Shown piece by piece: positions 1-5,086 of a stretch of 5,476 bases of DNA. The stretch is taken from contig JAOPUY010000599.1 in NCBI GenBank assembly GCA_025963265.1, positions 1 through 5,476 of the forward strand, written 5' to 3'. A model generated the notes under the pieces. It ran no database searches. It was not told the origin of the DNA and saw nothing but the letters and a program-made list of their open reading frames with translations. The stretch comes from Frankiales bacterium (GTDB taxonomy: Bacteria > Actinomycetota > Actinomycetes > Mycobacteriales > Jatrophihabitantaceae). A program made the position numbers and the translations under genes. How positions within the stretch are numbered: the stretch's first letter is position 1; each line of letters begins with the position of its first letter.

Positions 1-1085
1 CCGCCCTGGGACCGCTCCCGCCATTCATTGGCGAGCGCGACGGGGTCCTTGGCGAACTGGCGCGCGCTGGCCCGGCCTTTGGAGATCAGCTCGTCGCCCA
101 CGACGGGGTCGAACGCGGGCAGCGGGCCGTCGACGTCGAAGTCGGACAGGTCGGTGTTCCACAACTGCTCGAGGAACTTGATCGCGGTGGCCGGCGAGAC
201 CTGGGCGCGGCGGACCTCCTGGGCTCGCTCCGCGGCGTCGGCGTCGGTGTCGCCCAGCACGAAGGTGGCCGCGGGCAGGATCAGCAGCTCGTCGTTTTGT
301 CGGCCGTACTTGGCCAATCGGCCTTTCACATCGGCGTAGAAGGCCTGGCCGGCGGTCAGCGTCGAGTGCCCGGTGAAGATCGCGTCGGCCGAGGAGGCCG
401 CGAAGTCCCGACCGTCCTCGGAGTCCCCGGCCTGGAAGATGACCGGACGGCCCTGGGGGCTGCGGGGCACGTTGAACTGACCCTCGATGTCGAAGTGCCG
501 GTCGTGGTGGGCGAACGCGCCGGCTTGCGGATCGCTCAGGAACACGCCGGACTCCTTGTCGGCCAGGATCTCCTGGCCTTGCCACGAGTCGAACAGCTCC
601 AAGGTCGTGCCCAGGAACGTGCGGGCCCGCGAGTAGCGGTCCTCCTGGGCGAGGTAGCCCCCGCGCCGGAAGTTCTCACCGGTGAACGCGTCCCACGACG
701 TGACCACGTTCCAGGCCGCGCGGCCGGCCGAGAGGTGATCGAGGGAGGCGAACTGACGGGCGACCTCGTACGGCTCGTTGAAGGTGGAGTTGATGGTGCC
801 GGTCAACCCGAGTTTGTCGGTCACCGCGGCCAGCGCAGCGAGAATCGTGAACGTGTCCGGGCGTCCGACCACGTCGAGGTCGTAGATCAGCCCGTTCTGC
901 TCGCGCAGCCGAAGTCCCTCGGCCAGGAACATGAAGTCGAACTTGCCCCGCTCGGCCGTCTGAGCGAAGCGGCGAAACGAGTCGAATTCGATATGGCTGC
1001 CCGCGGCCGGGTCACTCCACACCGTGGTGTTGTTGACTCCGGGAAAGTGCGCGGCCAGGTGGATTTGCTTGATCGGCTTGCTCAT
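1..1085 (-). CDS. FMN-dependent luciferase-like monooxygenase, NtaA/SnaA/DszA family (3'-truncated by window edge)
   Basis: The minus strand reads open from the ATG at 1085 to the left edge: 361 residues of a family usually about 430-460 long, so roughly 70-100 C-terminal residues are missing. It starts MSKPIKQIHLAAHFPG. Family marks seen are W23 with SDP following, FDFMFLAEG (residues 49-57), a TGTINSTFNEPYEVAR stretch (95-110), LDHLSAGRAAWNVVTSW (115-131) and GENFRRGG (136-143). Members of this family use reduced FMN, supplied by a separate flavin reductase, and O2 to oxidise substrates such as nitrilotriacetate, dibenzothiophene sulfone or pristinamycin intermediates; the protein is cytosolic. 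No reductase gene is in view. The in-frame ATG at 1094 is an alternative start, but GAGG lies only one base before it and ten bases before ATG 1085, so 1085 is preferred. The gene is divergent from the hydrolase operon. The family call is strong; the substrate is unknown. Confidence 0.93.
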   Translation of the reverse strand, partial: MSKPIKQIHLAAHFPGVNNTTVWSDPAAGSHIEFDSFRRFAQTAERGKFDFMFLAEGLRLREQNGLIYDLDVVGRPDTFTILAALAAVTDKLGLTGTINSTFNEPYEVARQFASLDHLSAGRAAWNVVTSWDAFTGENFRRGGYLAQEDRYSRARTFLGTTLELFDSWQGQEILADKESGVFLSDPQAGAFAHHDRHFDIEGQFNVPRSPQGRPVIFQAGDSEDGRDFAASSADAIFTGHSTLTAGQAFYADVKGRLAKYGRQNDELLILPAATFVLGDTDADAAERAQEVRRAQVSPATAIKFLEQLWNTDLSDFDVDGPLPAFDPVVGDELISKGRASARQFAKDPVALANEWRERSQG

Positions 1086-1117
1086 GGGTCTCATGCCTCG
1101 CTGTCGTGCGATCGATT

Positions 1118-1210
1118 AGGTCACTTTCGGAATCGGCCCTACGAGACGTCCCAAAAGTTTAGTTCGCAGCCGCCCTTCTTGTCGACGCCTAGGGCCCGAA
1201 CCAGGTCACT
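1118..1210. repeat. AGGTCACT direct repeats bracketing the leftward promoter
   Basis: AGGTCACT occurs at 1118-1125 and 1203-1210, 85 bp apart. Each copy is followed within two bases by CGGAA (AGGTCACTTTCGGAA and AGGTCACTCCGGAA). The predicted monooxygenase promoter (1156-1185) lies between the copies. Direct repeats of this size can be regulator half-sites, and AraC-family proteins often use direct repeats, but an 8-mer pair in 400 bp could also be chance. Confidence 0.3.
1156..1185 (-). promoter_or_regulatory. Predicted promoter of the monooxygenase gene
   Basis: Read on the minus strand, TCGACA (1185-1180; five of six bases of TTGACA) is followed after 18 bp by TAAACT (1161-1156), which fits the actinobacterial TANNNT -10 box. 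Transcription would begin near 1149 and give a leader of about 55-65 nt before the ATG at 1085. This is a prediction from pattern only. Confidence 0.4.
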
Positions 1211-1405
1211 CCGGAAAGATCAGGCCGACCATGGGATTTCCTCTTGCCGCGACCACTTGCCCAGGCCTCGGCGGTGGGTGATCCGCCATCTAGGCGGCGA
1301 TCTCGACTCACAATGCCGATAGGTAAGCTAGAGAATACCTTAGTTTCGGTTGAATGTTCAGTCGAGGAAACCGATCAAAACACGCACGCGACGGCCGCAC
1401 ACTCG

Positions 1406-1434
1406 TTGACCTCGCGCGGTCCGGGAGATAGCCT
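1406..1434 (+). promoter_or_regulatory. Predicted sigma-70-type promoter of the hydrolase operon
   Basis: TTGACC at 1406-1411 (five of six bases of the -35 consensus) and TAGCCT at 1429-1434 (TANNNT -10) are separated by an optimal 17 bp. Transcription would start near 1441, about 70 nt before the ATG at 1512. It is the best promoter match in the window, and its -10 box is directly overlapped by the palindrome at 1433-1455. Confidence 0.6.
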
Positions 1435-1455
1435 CACATTCAGCTTGTATGTGAG
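1433..1455. promoter_or_regulatory. 23-bp interrupted palindrome, candidate operator
   Basis: Perfect 7-bp arms CTCACAT (1433-1439) and ATGTGAG (1449-1455) flank a 9-base centre in which two of four further pairs also match (C1441-G1447, A1442-T1446), so 9 of 11 pairs around C1444 are symmetric. The site overlaps the end of the predicted -10 box and the expected transcription start. That is where a dimeric repressor would block initiation. No copy was seen elsewhere in the window. The protein that binds it is not identifiable from the sequence. Confidence 0.5.
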
Positions 1456-1468
1456 CTCGTTTCTCCGA

Positions 1469-1487
1469 CTGCGGCGCTTGGCCGCAG
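1469..1487 (+). other. Leader hairpin upstream of the first hydrolase gene
   Basis: CTGCGGC (1469-1475) and GCCGCAG (1481-1487) form a perfect 7-bp GC-rich stem with a 5-nt loop (GCTTG). It would lie in the 5' leader, ending 15 nt before the GAGGA ribosome-binding site. It has no U-tract after it, so a terminator role is unlikely; it could stabilise the mRNA or be a second protein-binding site. Confidence 0.4.
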
Positions 1488-1502
1488 CGGCCCCCCGACA
1501 GC

Positions 1503-1507
1503 GAGGA
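1503..1507 (+). promoter_or_regulatory. Ribosome-binding site of the first hydrolase gene
   Basis: GAGGA lies four bases before the ATG at 1512. It supports that start and is the clearest Shine-Dalgarno sequence between the predicted promoter and the gene. Confidence 0.6.
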
Positions 1508-1511
1508 CCAC

Positions 1512-2375
1512 ATGACTACAGAAGCCGCGCAAGACGACGAGATCCGCACCGTCACGGCCGGTGGCATCCCCATTCAGGTCCGCAAGGTCGGCACCGGTCC
1601 GGACGTGCTGTTCGTCCACGGCGTCTACGTCAACGGCTCGGTGTGGGACGACGTGGTGGACCTGCTCAAGGACCAGGTGACCTGCTGGGTGCCCACGCTC
1701 CCCCTCGGCGCCCACGAGACGCCCTTGGGATCGGACTGGCAGCCGACGCTCGAGAGCATTTCCGATCTGCCGCTTCAGTTGCTCGAGGCACTCGACCTGA
1801 CCGACGTGACCGTGGTCGGCAACGACAGCGGCGGCGGCTTCGTGCTCTTAGCCTTGAATAGCGCACACGTCGGGCTCGGACGGATCGGTCGACTGGTGCT
1901 CACCAACTGCGACAGCTACGACCACCTGCCGCCCACCTCGTTCAATCCCCTGATCGATCTGTGCATCGCCTCGCCCGAGATCGCGCGCGACCAGCTTCGT
2001 CCGATGCTCTACTCGGCGGCAGGCCAAGCTCAGTTTCTGGAAAGCGTTGCCAGCAGCAAGATCCCCGGCGCACGCGTGCCGACCCTCTTCGGTCGCGAGG
2101 ACGTGCTCGACGACGCGGTCAAGGCGACCGCCACCTTGAAGCCGACGGCCGACCAACAGGCCATGGGCTGGCTGACGAGCGTCGACCTGCCAGTCGATCT
2201 GGTCTGGGGCGATGCGGACGTCTTCTTCCCGCCCTCGGACTGCGACCGCTTGGTGGCGGCGCTGCCGCGGACGACGGTCAAGTGGATACCGGGCGCTAGG
2301 ACCTACACCCAGCTGGACGCGCCCGCCGAGCTGGCGGACGTGATCCGCGCGGCCGCTCTCGCCGGACAGAAGTAG
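1512..2375 (+). CDS. Alpha/beta-hydrolase-fold protein with Asp nucleophile and no catalytic His (paralogue 1)
   Basis: 287 residues, usual length for the fold. Visible are the oxyanion-region motif VHGVYVNG (35-42), the nucleophile elbow VGNDSGGG (102-109; D105, or less likely S106, as nucleophile), TNCDSYDHLPP (131-141) and the acid-loop WGDADVFFP (232-240; D236). The C-terminal loop, normally GxGHFxxxExP, reads PGARTYTQLDAP (260-271): Thr264 stands where the catalytic His belongs. An Asp at the elbow is the dehalogenase/epoxide-hydrolase arrangement, in which His hydrolyses the covalent ester; without it, normal turnover is doubtful unless another residue (for example H138) substitutes. 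From memory, other actinobacterial homologues with GND(S/T)GG and TNCD motifs also have RTF/RTY here, so this may be a subfamily trait. No signal peptide: cytosolic. First gene of the rightward operon; the next start is 7 bp downstream. Codon 113 is a rare TTA. Fold certain, reaction unknown. Confidence 0.93.
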   Translation: MTTEAAQDDEIRTVTAGGIPIQVRKVGTGPDVLFVHGVYVNGSVWDDVVDLLKDQVTCWVPTLPLGAHETPLGSDWQPTLESISDLPLQLLEALDLTDVTVVGNDSGGGFVLLALNSAHVGLGRIGRLVLTNCDSYDHLPPTSFNPLIDLCIASPEIARDQLRPMLYSAAGQAQFLESVASSKIPGARVPTLFGREDVLDDAVKATATLKPTADQQAMGWLTSVDLPVDLVWGDADVFFPPSDCDRLVAALPRTTVKWIPGARTYTQLDAPAELADVIRAAALAGQK

Positions 2376-2382
2376 CGCCACC

Positions 2383-3237
2383 GTGGCGACCCCGTCGGCC
2401 GCGGGCGAAGCTGATCACGAGGAGCTCTCGGTCGACGTCGCCGGTGTGCCGATCGCCGTCCGGCGCACCGGTCGCGGGCCCGATGTGCTTCTTATTCACG
2501 GCGTGTACGTGACCGGGCGCGTTTGGGACGACGTCGTGACTCGCTTGGCGGCGACCCACACCTGTTGGGTTCCGACCCTGCCCCTCGGAGCCCAGGCCAC
2601 AGAGATGCACCGGAATTGGAAGCCGACGCTCGACGGCCTCACCGCGCTGATTCCGGGACTGATCACGGCCCTTGGCCTGGACTCGGTCACGCTAGTGGGC
2701 AACGACTCGGGCGGCGGCCTCGTGCTACTCGCCCTCGACGGCCAGCACCCCACGATGGCTCGGGTCACGTCGCTGGTGCTCACCAACTGCGACAGCTATG
2801 ACCACTTGCCGCCGAAGGCGTTCGGGCCGCTCGTCACGCTCAGCCGAGTGGCTCCGGTCCTCGCTCGGCCGATCATCCGGCTGCTCACCGCGTCCAAGCG
2901 CGGACGGCGGCAGTTCCTCAAGGGAGTGACCAACGCGCAGCTGTCGAGCGATCGCGTCGCGGAGATCTTCGGAGCGGGCCAGGTCGTCCGCGACGCGGTC
3001 AAGGTCACGGCCGCGCTCAAGCCGACGGCCGCGCAGCAGGCGATGGCGTGGCTGCCGCGTGTCACGACCCCCACCAAGCTGGTCTGGGGCGACAACGACG
3101 ATTTCTTTCCCAAAGCCGATGCCGAGCGGTTGCTGGCCGCCTTGCCGAACGTCGAGGTCACCTGGGTTCCGGGCGGCAAGACCTACGTGCAGCTCGACGC
3201 GCCCGACACGGTCGCAGCAGTCATTGCCGGCTCCTGA
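2383..3237 (+). CDS. Alpha/beta-hydrolase-fold protein with Asp nucleophile and no catalytic His (paralogue 2)
   Basis: 284 residues from a GTG start 7 bp after the first hydrolase stop; no strong Shine-Dalgarno is present (only AGAAG at 2368-2372), so translation is probably coupled. It aligns to paralogue 1 without a gap over about 260 residues at roughly 55% identity by hand count, so the pair is a tandem duplication that has diverged. Same landmarks: IHGVYVTG (38-45), VGNDSGGG (105-112; D108), TNCDSYDHLPP (134-144), WGDNDDFFP (235-243; D239) and PGGKTYVQLDAP (263-274), where Thr267 replaces the His. The variable part (about 145-200) is the expected cap region and differs most between the copies: basic here (KRGRRQF, 172-178), neutral in paralogue 1. 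That points to different substrates or to a heterodimer. A 164-bp gap follows. Fold certain, function unassigned. Confidence 0.92.
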   Translation: MATPSAAGEADHEELSVDVAGVPIAVRRTGRGPDVLLIHGVYVTGRVWDDVVTRLAATHTCWVPTLPLGAQATEMHRNWKPTLDGLTALIPGLITALGLDSVTLVGNDSGGGLVLLALDGQHPTMARVTSLVLTNCDSYDHLPPKAFGPLVTLSRVAPVLARPIIRLLTASKRGRRQFLKGVTNAQLSSDRVAEIFGAGQVVRDAVKVTAALKPTAAQQAMAWLPRVTTPTKLVWGDNDDFFPKADAERLLAALPNVEVTWVPGGKTYVQLDAPDTVAAVIAGS

Positions 3238-3243
3238 CGTCAG
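3234..3243. repeat. 10-bp perfect palindrome over the second hydrolase stop codon
   Basis: CTGACGTCAG is fully self-complementary and includes the TGA stop (3235-3237). It is short and partly constrained by coding sequence; it may be coincidental or a protein-binding site at the head of the 164-bp gap. Confidence 0.25.
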
Positions 3244-3251
3244 CTCCGTGA

Positions 3252-3276
3252 GGCCGCCAGCCAGCTGGGCGTGGCC
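3252..3276 (+). other. Imperfect stem-loop in the gap between hydrolase 2 and the CMD gene
   Basis: GGCC (3252-3255) pairs with GGCC (3273-3276), and CCAG (3257-3260) with CTGG (3265-3268), around a 4-nt loop and an asymmetric internal loop. There is no U-tract. It may be a weak terminator or an mRNA processing or stability element that sets different levels for the hydrolase pair and the CMD-SDR pair. No convincing promoter was found in the rest of the 3238-3401 gap. Confidence 0.3.
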
Positions 3277-3390
3277 GACGAGGACAAAAACATGGCCGTA
3301 TGCGCGGAGACGATCTGGCTGCGGTGGGCTCTAATTGCAGCGGGCCAGCTACTGGTCGTCCCGGCGGCGTCCAGCTCCGACCGCCCAGCG

Positions 3391-3396
3391 AGAGGA
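3391..3396 (+). promoter_or_regulatory. Ribosome-binding site that fixes the CMD gene start
   Basis: AGAGGA lies five bases before GTG 3402. It favours that start over the in-frame ATG at 3300, whose extra 34 residues look like translated intergenic sequence rather than protein. Confidence 0.65.
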
Positions 3397-3401
3397 AACC
3401 C

Positions 3402-4241
3402 GTGTCACAACCGGCCGAAACCACCGTCAGCAACGGCACCGACCCGGTGACGATCGACCACGAGCAGCGCCGTCGAGATGGCCTCGCCCGCTACGCGGAG
3501 ATCATGGGCGTGCCCCACCCAGCCCCGCAGAGTCCACGCACCGCGACGCTCATCGACTTTGTCTTTGCCGAGATCTGGTCTCGGCCGGTGCTGACTCGGC
3601 GCGAGCGGCGGTTCATCTCGCTGACCTGCGCCGCCGCGACGGACTCCTTGTCGACCCTCGCGGATCTCCTCTACGGGGCCTTGGCCAGCGATGAGATGAG
3701 CTACGCGGAGCTGGGCGAATGGGTCTTGCACTACGCCGTCTACTGCGGCTGGGGCAAGGCCGAGACCGCCGAGCGGATCTTGGACGAGCAGTGGCAGCGG
3801 CTGCACCGAGCACGGGGCGAGCTGGTCCCCCCGCGTCCGGAGCACCCGCAGACGACGGTCCCGGAAGACCAGGAGCTGCGCAAGCAGGGTGGTGAGCAGG
3901 AATTCAGGGACACCAACTTCGTCCCGTCGCCGGCCCGCGGGGTCCCCTACTACGACGACGGCATCTTGAACTTCGTCTTCGGCGACATGTGGAAGCGCCC
4001 TGGCCTCTCGCGCCGGGACCGACGGTGGATAACGCTGGCTTGCGTCGGGGTCGACGACACCGTCGGCCCGATTCGGTCTCACGTCTACTCGGCGATGAAG
4101 GGCGGCGACATCAGCTATGAAGAGATGCGCGAGATGGTCCTCCAGTTCGCCGCCTACGCCGGATGGCCGAAGGGCTCCTTGATGCAGCAAACAGTGGACG
4201 AGGAGCACACCCGCGTTGTGACGGAGGGCAGTCAGTCCTGA
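3402..4241 (+). CDS. Double-domain carboxymuconolactone decarboxylase (CMD)-like protein
   Basis: 279 residues from GTG 3402, chosen for its AGAGGA site. Two CMD-type helical repeats are visible at about 53-121 and 191-259. They align with a constant offset of 138 residues and no gap, about 40% identical: FVF, W59/W197, RP, RRxRR, C76/C214, D81/D219, SYxE and the closing YxGW. The second repeat keeps the His of the CMD signature (SHVYSAM, H227); the first has Leu at that place (L89), so only one half appears catalytically complete. A polar linker (about 125-185) joins them. CMD family enzymes include 4-carboxymuconolactone decarboxylase; two-domain proteins are common in actinobacterial catabolic clusters with unknown reactions. 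No CxxC pair is present, so an AhpD-like peroxidase role is unlikely. The stop overlaps the SDR start by one base (TGATG), implying co-translation. A cytosolic accessory catabolic enzyme is inferred. Confidence 0.85.
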   Translation: MSQPAETTVSNGTDPVTIDHEQRRRDGLARYAEIMGVPHPAPQSPRTATLIDFVFAEIWSRPVLTRRERRFISLTCAAATDSLSTLADLLYGALASDEMSYAELGEWVLHYAVYCGWGKAETAERILDEQWQRLHRARGELVPPRPEHPQTTVPEDQELRKQGGEQEFRDTNFVPSPARGVPYYDDGILNFVFGDMWKRPGLSRRDRRWITLACVGVDDTVGPIRSHVYSAMKGGDISYEEMREMVLQFAAYAGWPKGSLMQQTVDEEHTRVVTEGSQS

Positions 4242-5053
4242 TGCGCGAACCCTCGCTCGTGCCGGGTCGCTTCGCTGGCAAGAAGGCCGTCGTCGTGGGT
4301 GGCGGACAGTTGCCCGGTGAGACGATTGGCAATGGCCGGGCCGTCGCGACGCTCTTAGCCGCTGAGGGCGCCGAGGTTCTCGTCGTCGATCGGGATGCTG
4401 AGGCCGCCGGCCAGACCGTCGACGCGATACTCGCCGCCGGGGGCGCTGCCCACGCCCTGCGCGCGGACATCGCGTCCGAAGCCGATTGCCAGACGATCCG
4501 GCGCGTGGCGGTAGACACCCTCGGTCAGGTCGACATCCTGCACAACAACGTCGGAATCGTGATCGTCGGCAGCACCGAGGACACTGCGCTGCCGGATTGG
4601 CAACGCGGATTCGACGTCAACCTGACGGGTATGTGGCTGGTCAGCAAGTTGTTTCTGCCGGCGATGCGCGAGCGGCGGTCAGGCTGCGTGATCAACGTTT
4701 CCTCCATGGCCGGCGGGTTGACTGGCTCGAACGTGTACTCGCTGACCAAGAGCGCGGTGAACGCGCTCACTCGCGGGTTGGCCTTGGAGTACGCGCCGCA
4801 CAACGTCCGGGTCAACGCGATCGCGCCGGGCATGATGGACACCCCCATCGGGGTCGATCGCATCGCAGCGCCCGGCGGGCCTACCCGCGCCGAGATTGCC
4901 GCGCAGCGAGCCGCGATGGTGCCGATGCGCAGGCAGGGCGACGCCTGGGATGTGGCCTACGCGGCGGGCTTCCTCGCGTCCGATCAGGCGAGTTTTGTCA
5001 CCGGCGTGATCTTTCCGGTCGATGGCGGCAGCGCCCTCAGCGGAGCGTTCTAA
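4241..5053 (+). CDS. Classical short-chain dehydrogenase/reductase (SDR), probably NAD-dependent
   Basis: 270 residues from ATG 4241, which shares its A with the preceding TGA; GGAGGG at 4223-4228 lies 12 bases upstream. Rossmann-fold marks run in order: beta-1 VVVGGGQLPG, then G26-x3-G30-x-G32; VVDRD with D50 at the end of beta-2, which favours NAD(H) over NADP(H); AD76; HNNVG (101-105, variant of NNAG); N127; NVSS (152-155); YSLTK (Y166, K170); PGMMDTP (196-202) and the C-terminal PVDGG loop. The catalytic tetrad N, S, Y, K is complete, so it should be active. The glycine-rich loop carries extra residues (GQLPGET) relative to the usual TGxxxGxG. Likely role: oxidation of an alcohol or reduction of a ketone in the cluster's pathway, substrate unknown. 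Codon 39 is a rare TTA. It converges with the AraC-type gene, 16 bp away. Confidence 0.94.
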   Translation: MREPSLVPGRFAGKKAVVVGGGQLPGETIGNGRAVATLLAAEGAEVLVVDRDAEAAGQTVDAILAAGGAAHALRADIASEADCQTIRRVAVDTLGQVDILHNNVGIVIVGSTEDTALPDWQRGFDVNLTGMWLVSKLFLPAMRERRSGCVINVSSMAGGLTGSNVYSLTKSAVNALTRGLALEYAPHNVRVNAIAPGMMDTPIGVDRIAAPGGPTRAEIAAQRAAMVPMRRQGDAWDVAYAAGFLASDQASFVTGVIFPVDGGSALSGAF

Positions 5054-5058
5054 CGACC

Positions 5059-5086
5059 TGGCGGCACGCCTACTGGGCGTCCGCCA
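5059..5086. terminator. Bidirectional terminator-like hairpin between convergent genes
   Basis: TGGCGG (5059-5064) and ACGCC (5066-5070) pair with GGCGT (5076-5080) and CCGCCA (5081-5086). This makes an 11-bp GC-rich stem with one bulged C (5065) and a 5-nt loop. It starts 6 bp after the SDR stop and overlaps the end of the AraC-type gene. There is no U-tract on either side, which is common for terminators in high-GC actinobacteria. Part of the stem encodes the last residues of the regulator. Confidence 0.55.

Larger units (their letters stand above)
1086..1511. other. Divergent intergenic control region
   Basis: These 426 bp separate the leftward monooxygenase from the rightward hydrolase operon and carry no convincing gene. 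They are richer in A+T than the flanking genes, especially around 1305-1380. They hold a predicted leftward promoter (1156-1185), a predicted rightward promoter (1406-1434) with an overlapping palindrome (1433-1455), a leader hairpin (1469-1487) and a pair of AGGTCACT direct repeats (1118-1125, 1203-1210). Smaller inverted repeats are at 1283-1297 (CCGCC/GGCGG, 5-nt loop), 1321-1340 (AGGTA/TACCT) and 1346-1374 (TCGGTT/AACCGA around TGAATGTTCA). This much symmetry suggests regulation by one or more DNA-binding proteins, possibly including the AraC-type protein at the right edge. Confidence 0.6.

Noticed and set aside
1092..1094. ATG 1094 as the monooxygenase start
   Set aside because: It is in frame, but its GAGG is only one base away; ATG 1085 has better spacing and begins at the usual N-terminus of the family. 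It is not fully excluded.
1283..1297. CCGCC/GGCGG hairpin as a terminator
   Set aside because: The stem is only 5 bp, there is no U-tract, and it lies upstream of both divergent genes where no transcript needs to end.
297..1322. Long plus-strand open frame opposite the monooxygenase
   Set aside because: It is antisense to a clearly recognisable NtaA-type protein, has a low-complexity composition typical of the complement of GC-rich codons, and runs on into the intergenic control region.
1512..2375. Naming the hydrolases as haloalkane dehalogenases
   Set aside because: The Asp at the elbow fits, but the halide-binding Trp after the nucleophile and the catalytic His are absent, so only the fold is supported.
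3300..3401. Longer start for the CMD gene at ATG 3300
   Set aside because: The extra 34 residues are Gly/Pro/Arg-rich with no family similarity, and no Shine-Dalgarno site lies at a suitable distance, whereas GTG 3402 has AGAGGA five bases upstream.
3405..4208. Long minus-strand open frame (267 codons) opposite the CMD gene
   Set aside because: It mirrors the CMD coding sequence, shows no recognisable motif, and the plus-strand frame has two clear CMD repeats, a Shine-Dalgarno site and coupling to the SDR.
4163..4240. Longer start for the SDR at ATG 4163
   Set aside because: It would overlap the CMD coding region by 79 bases and add 26 residues before the normal SDR N-terminus; ATG 4241 gives the standard length and a typical stop/start overlap.
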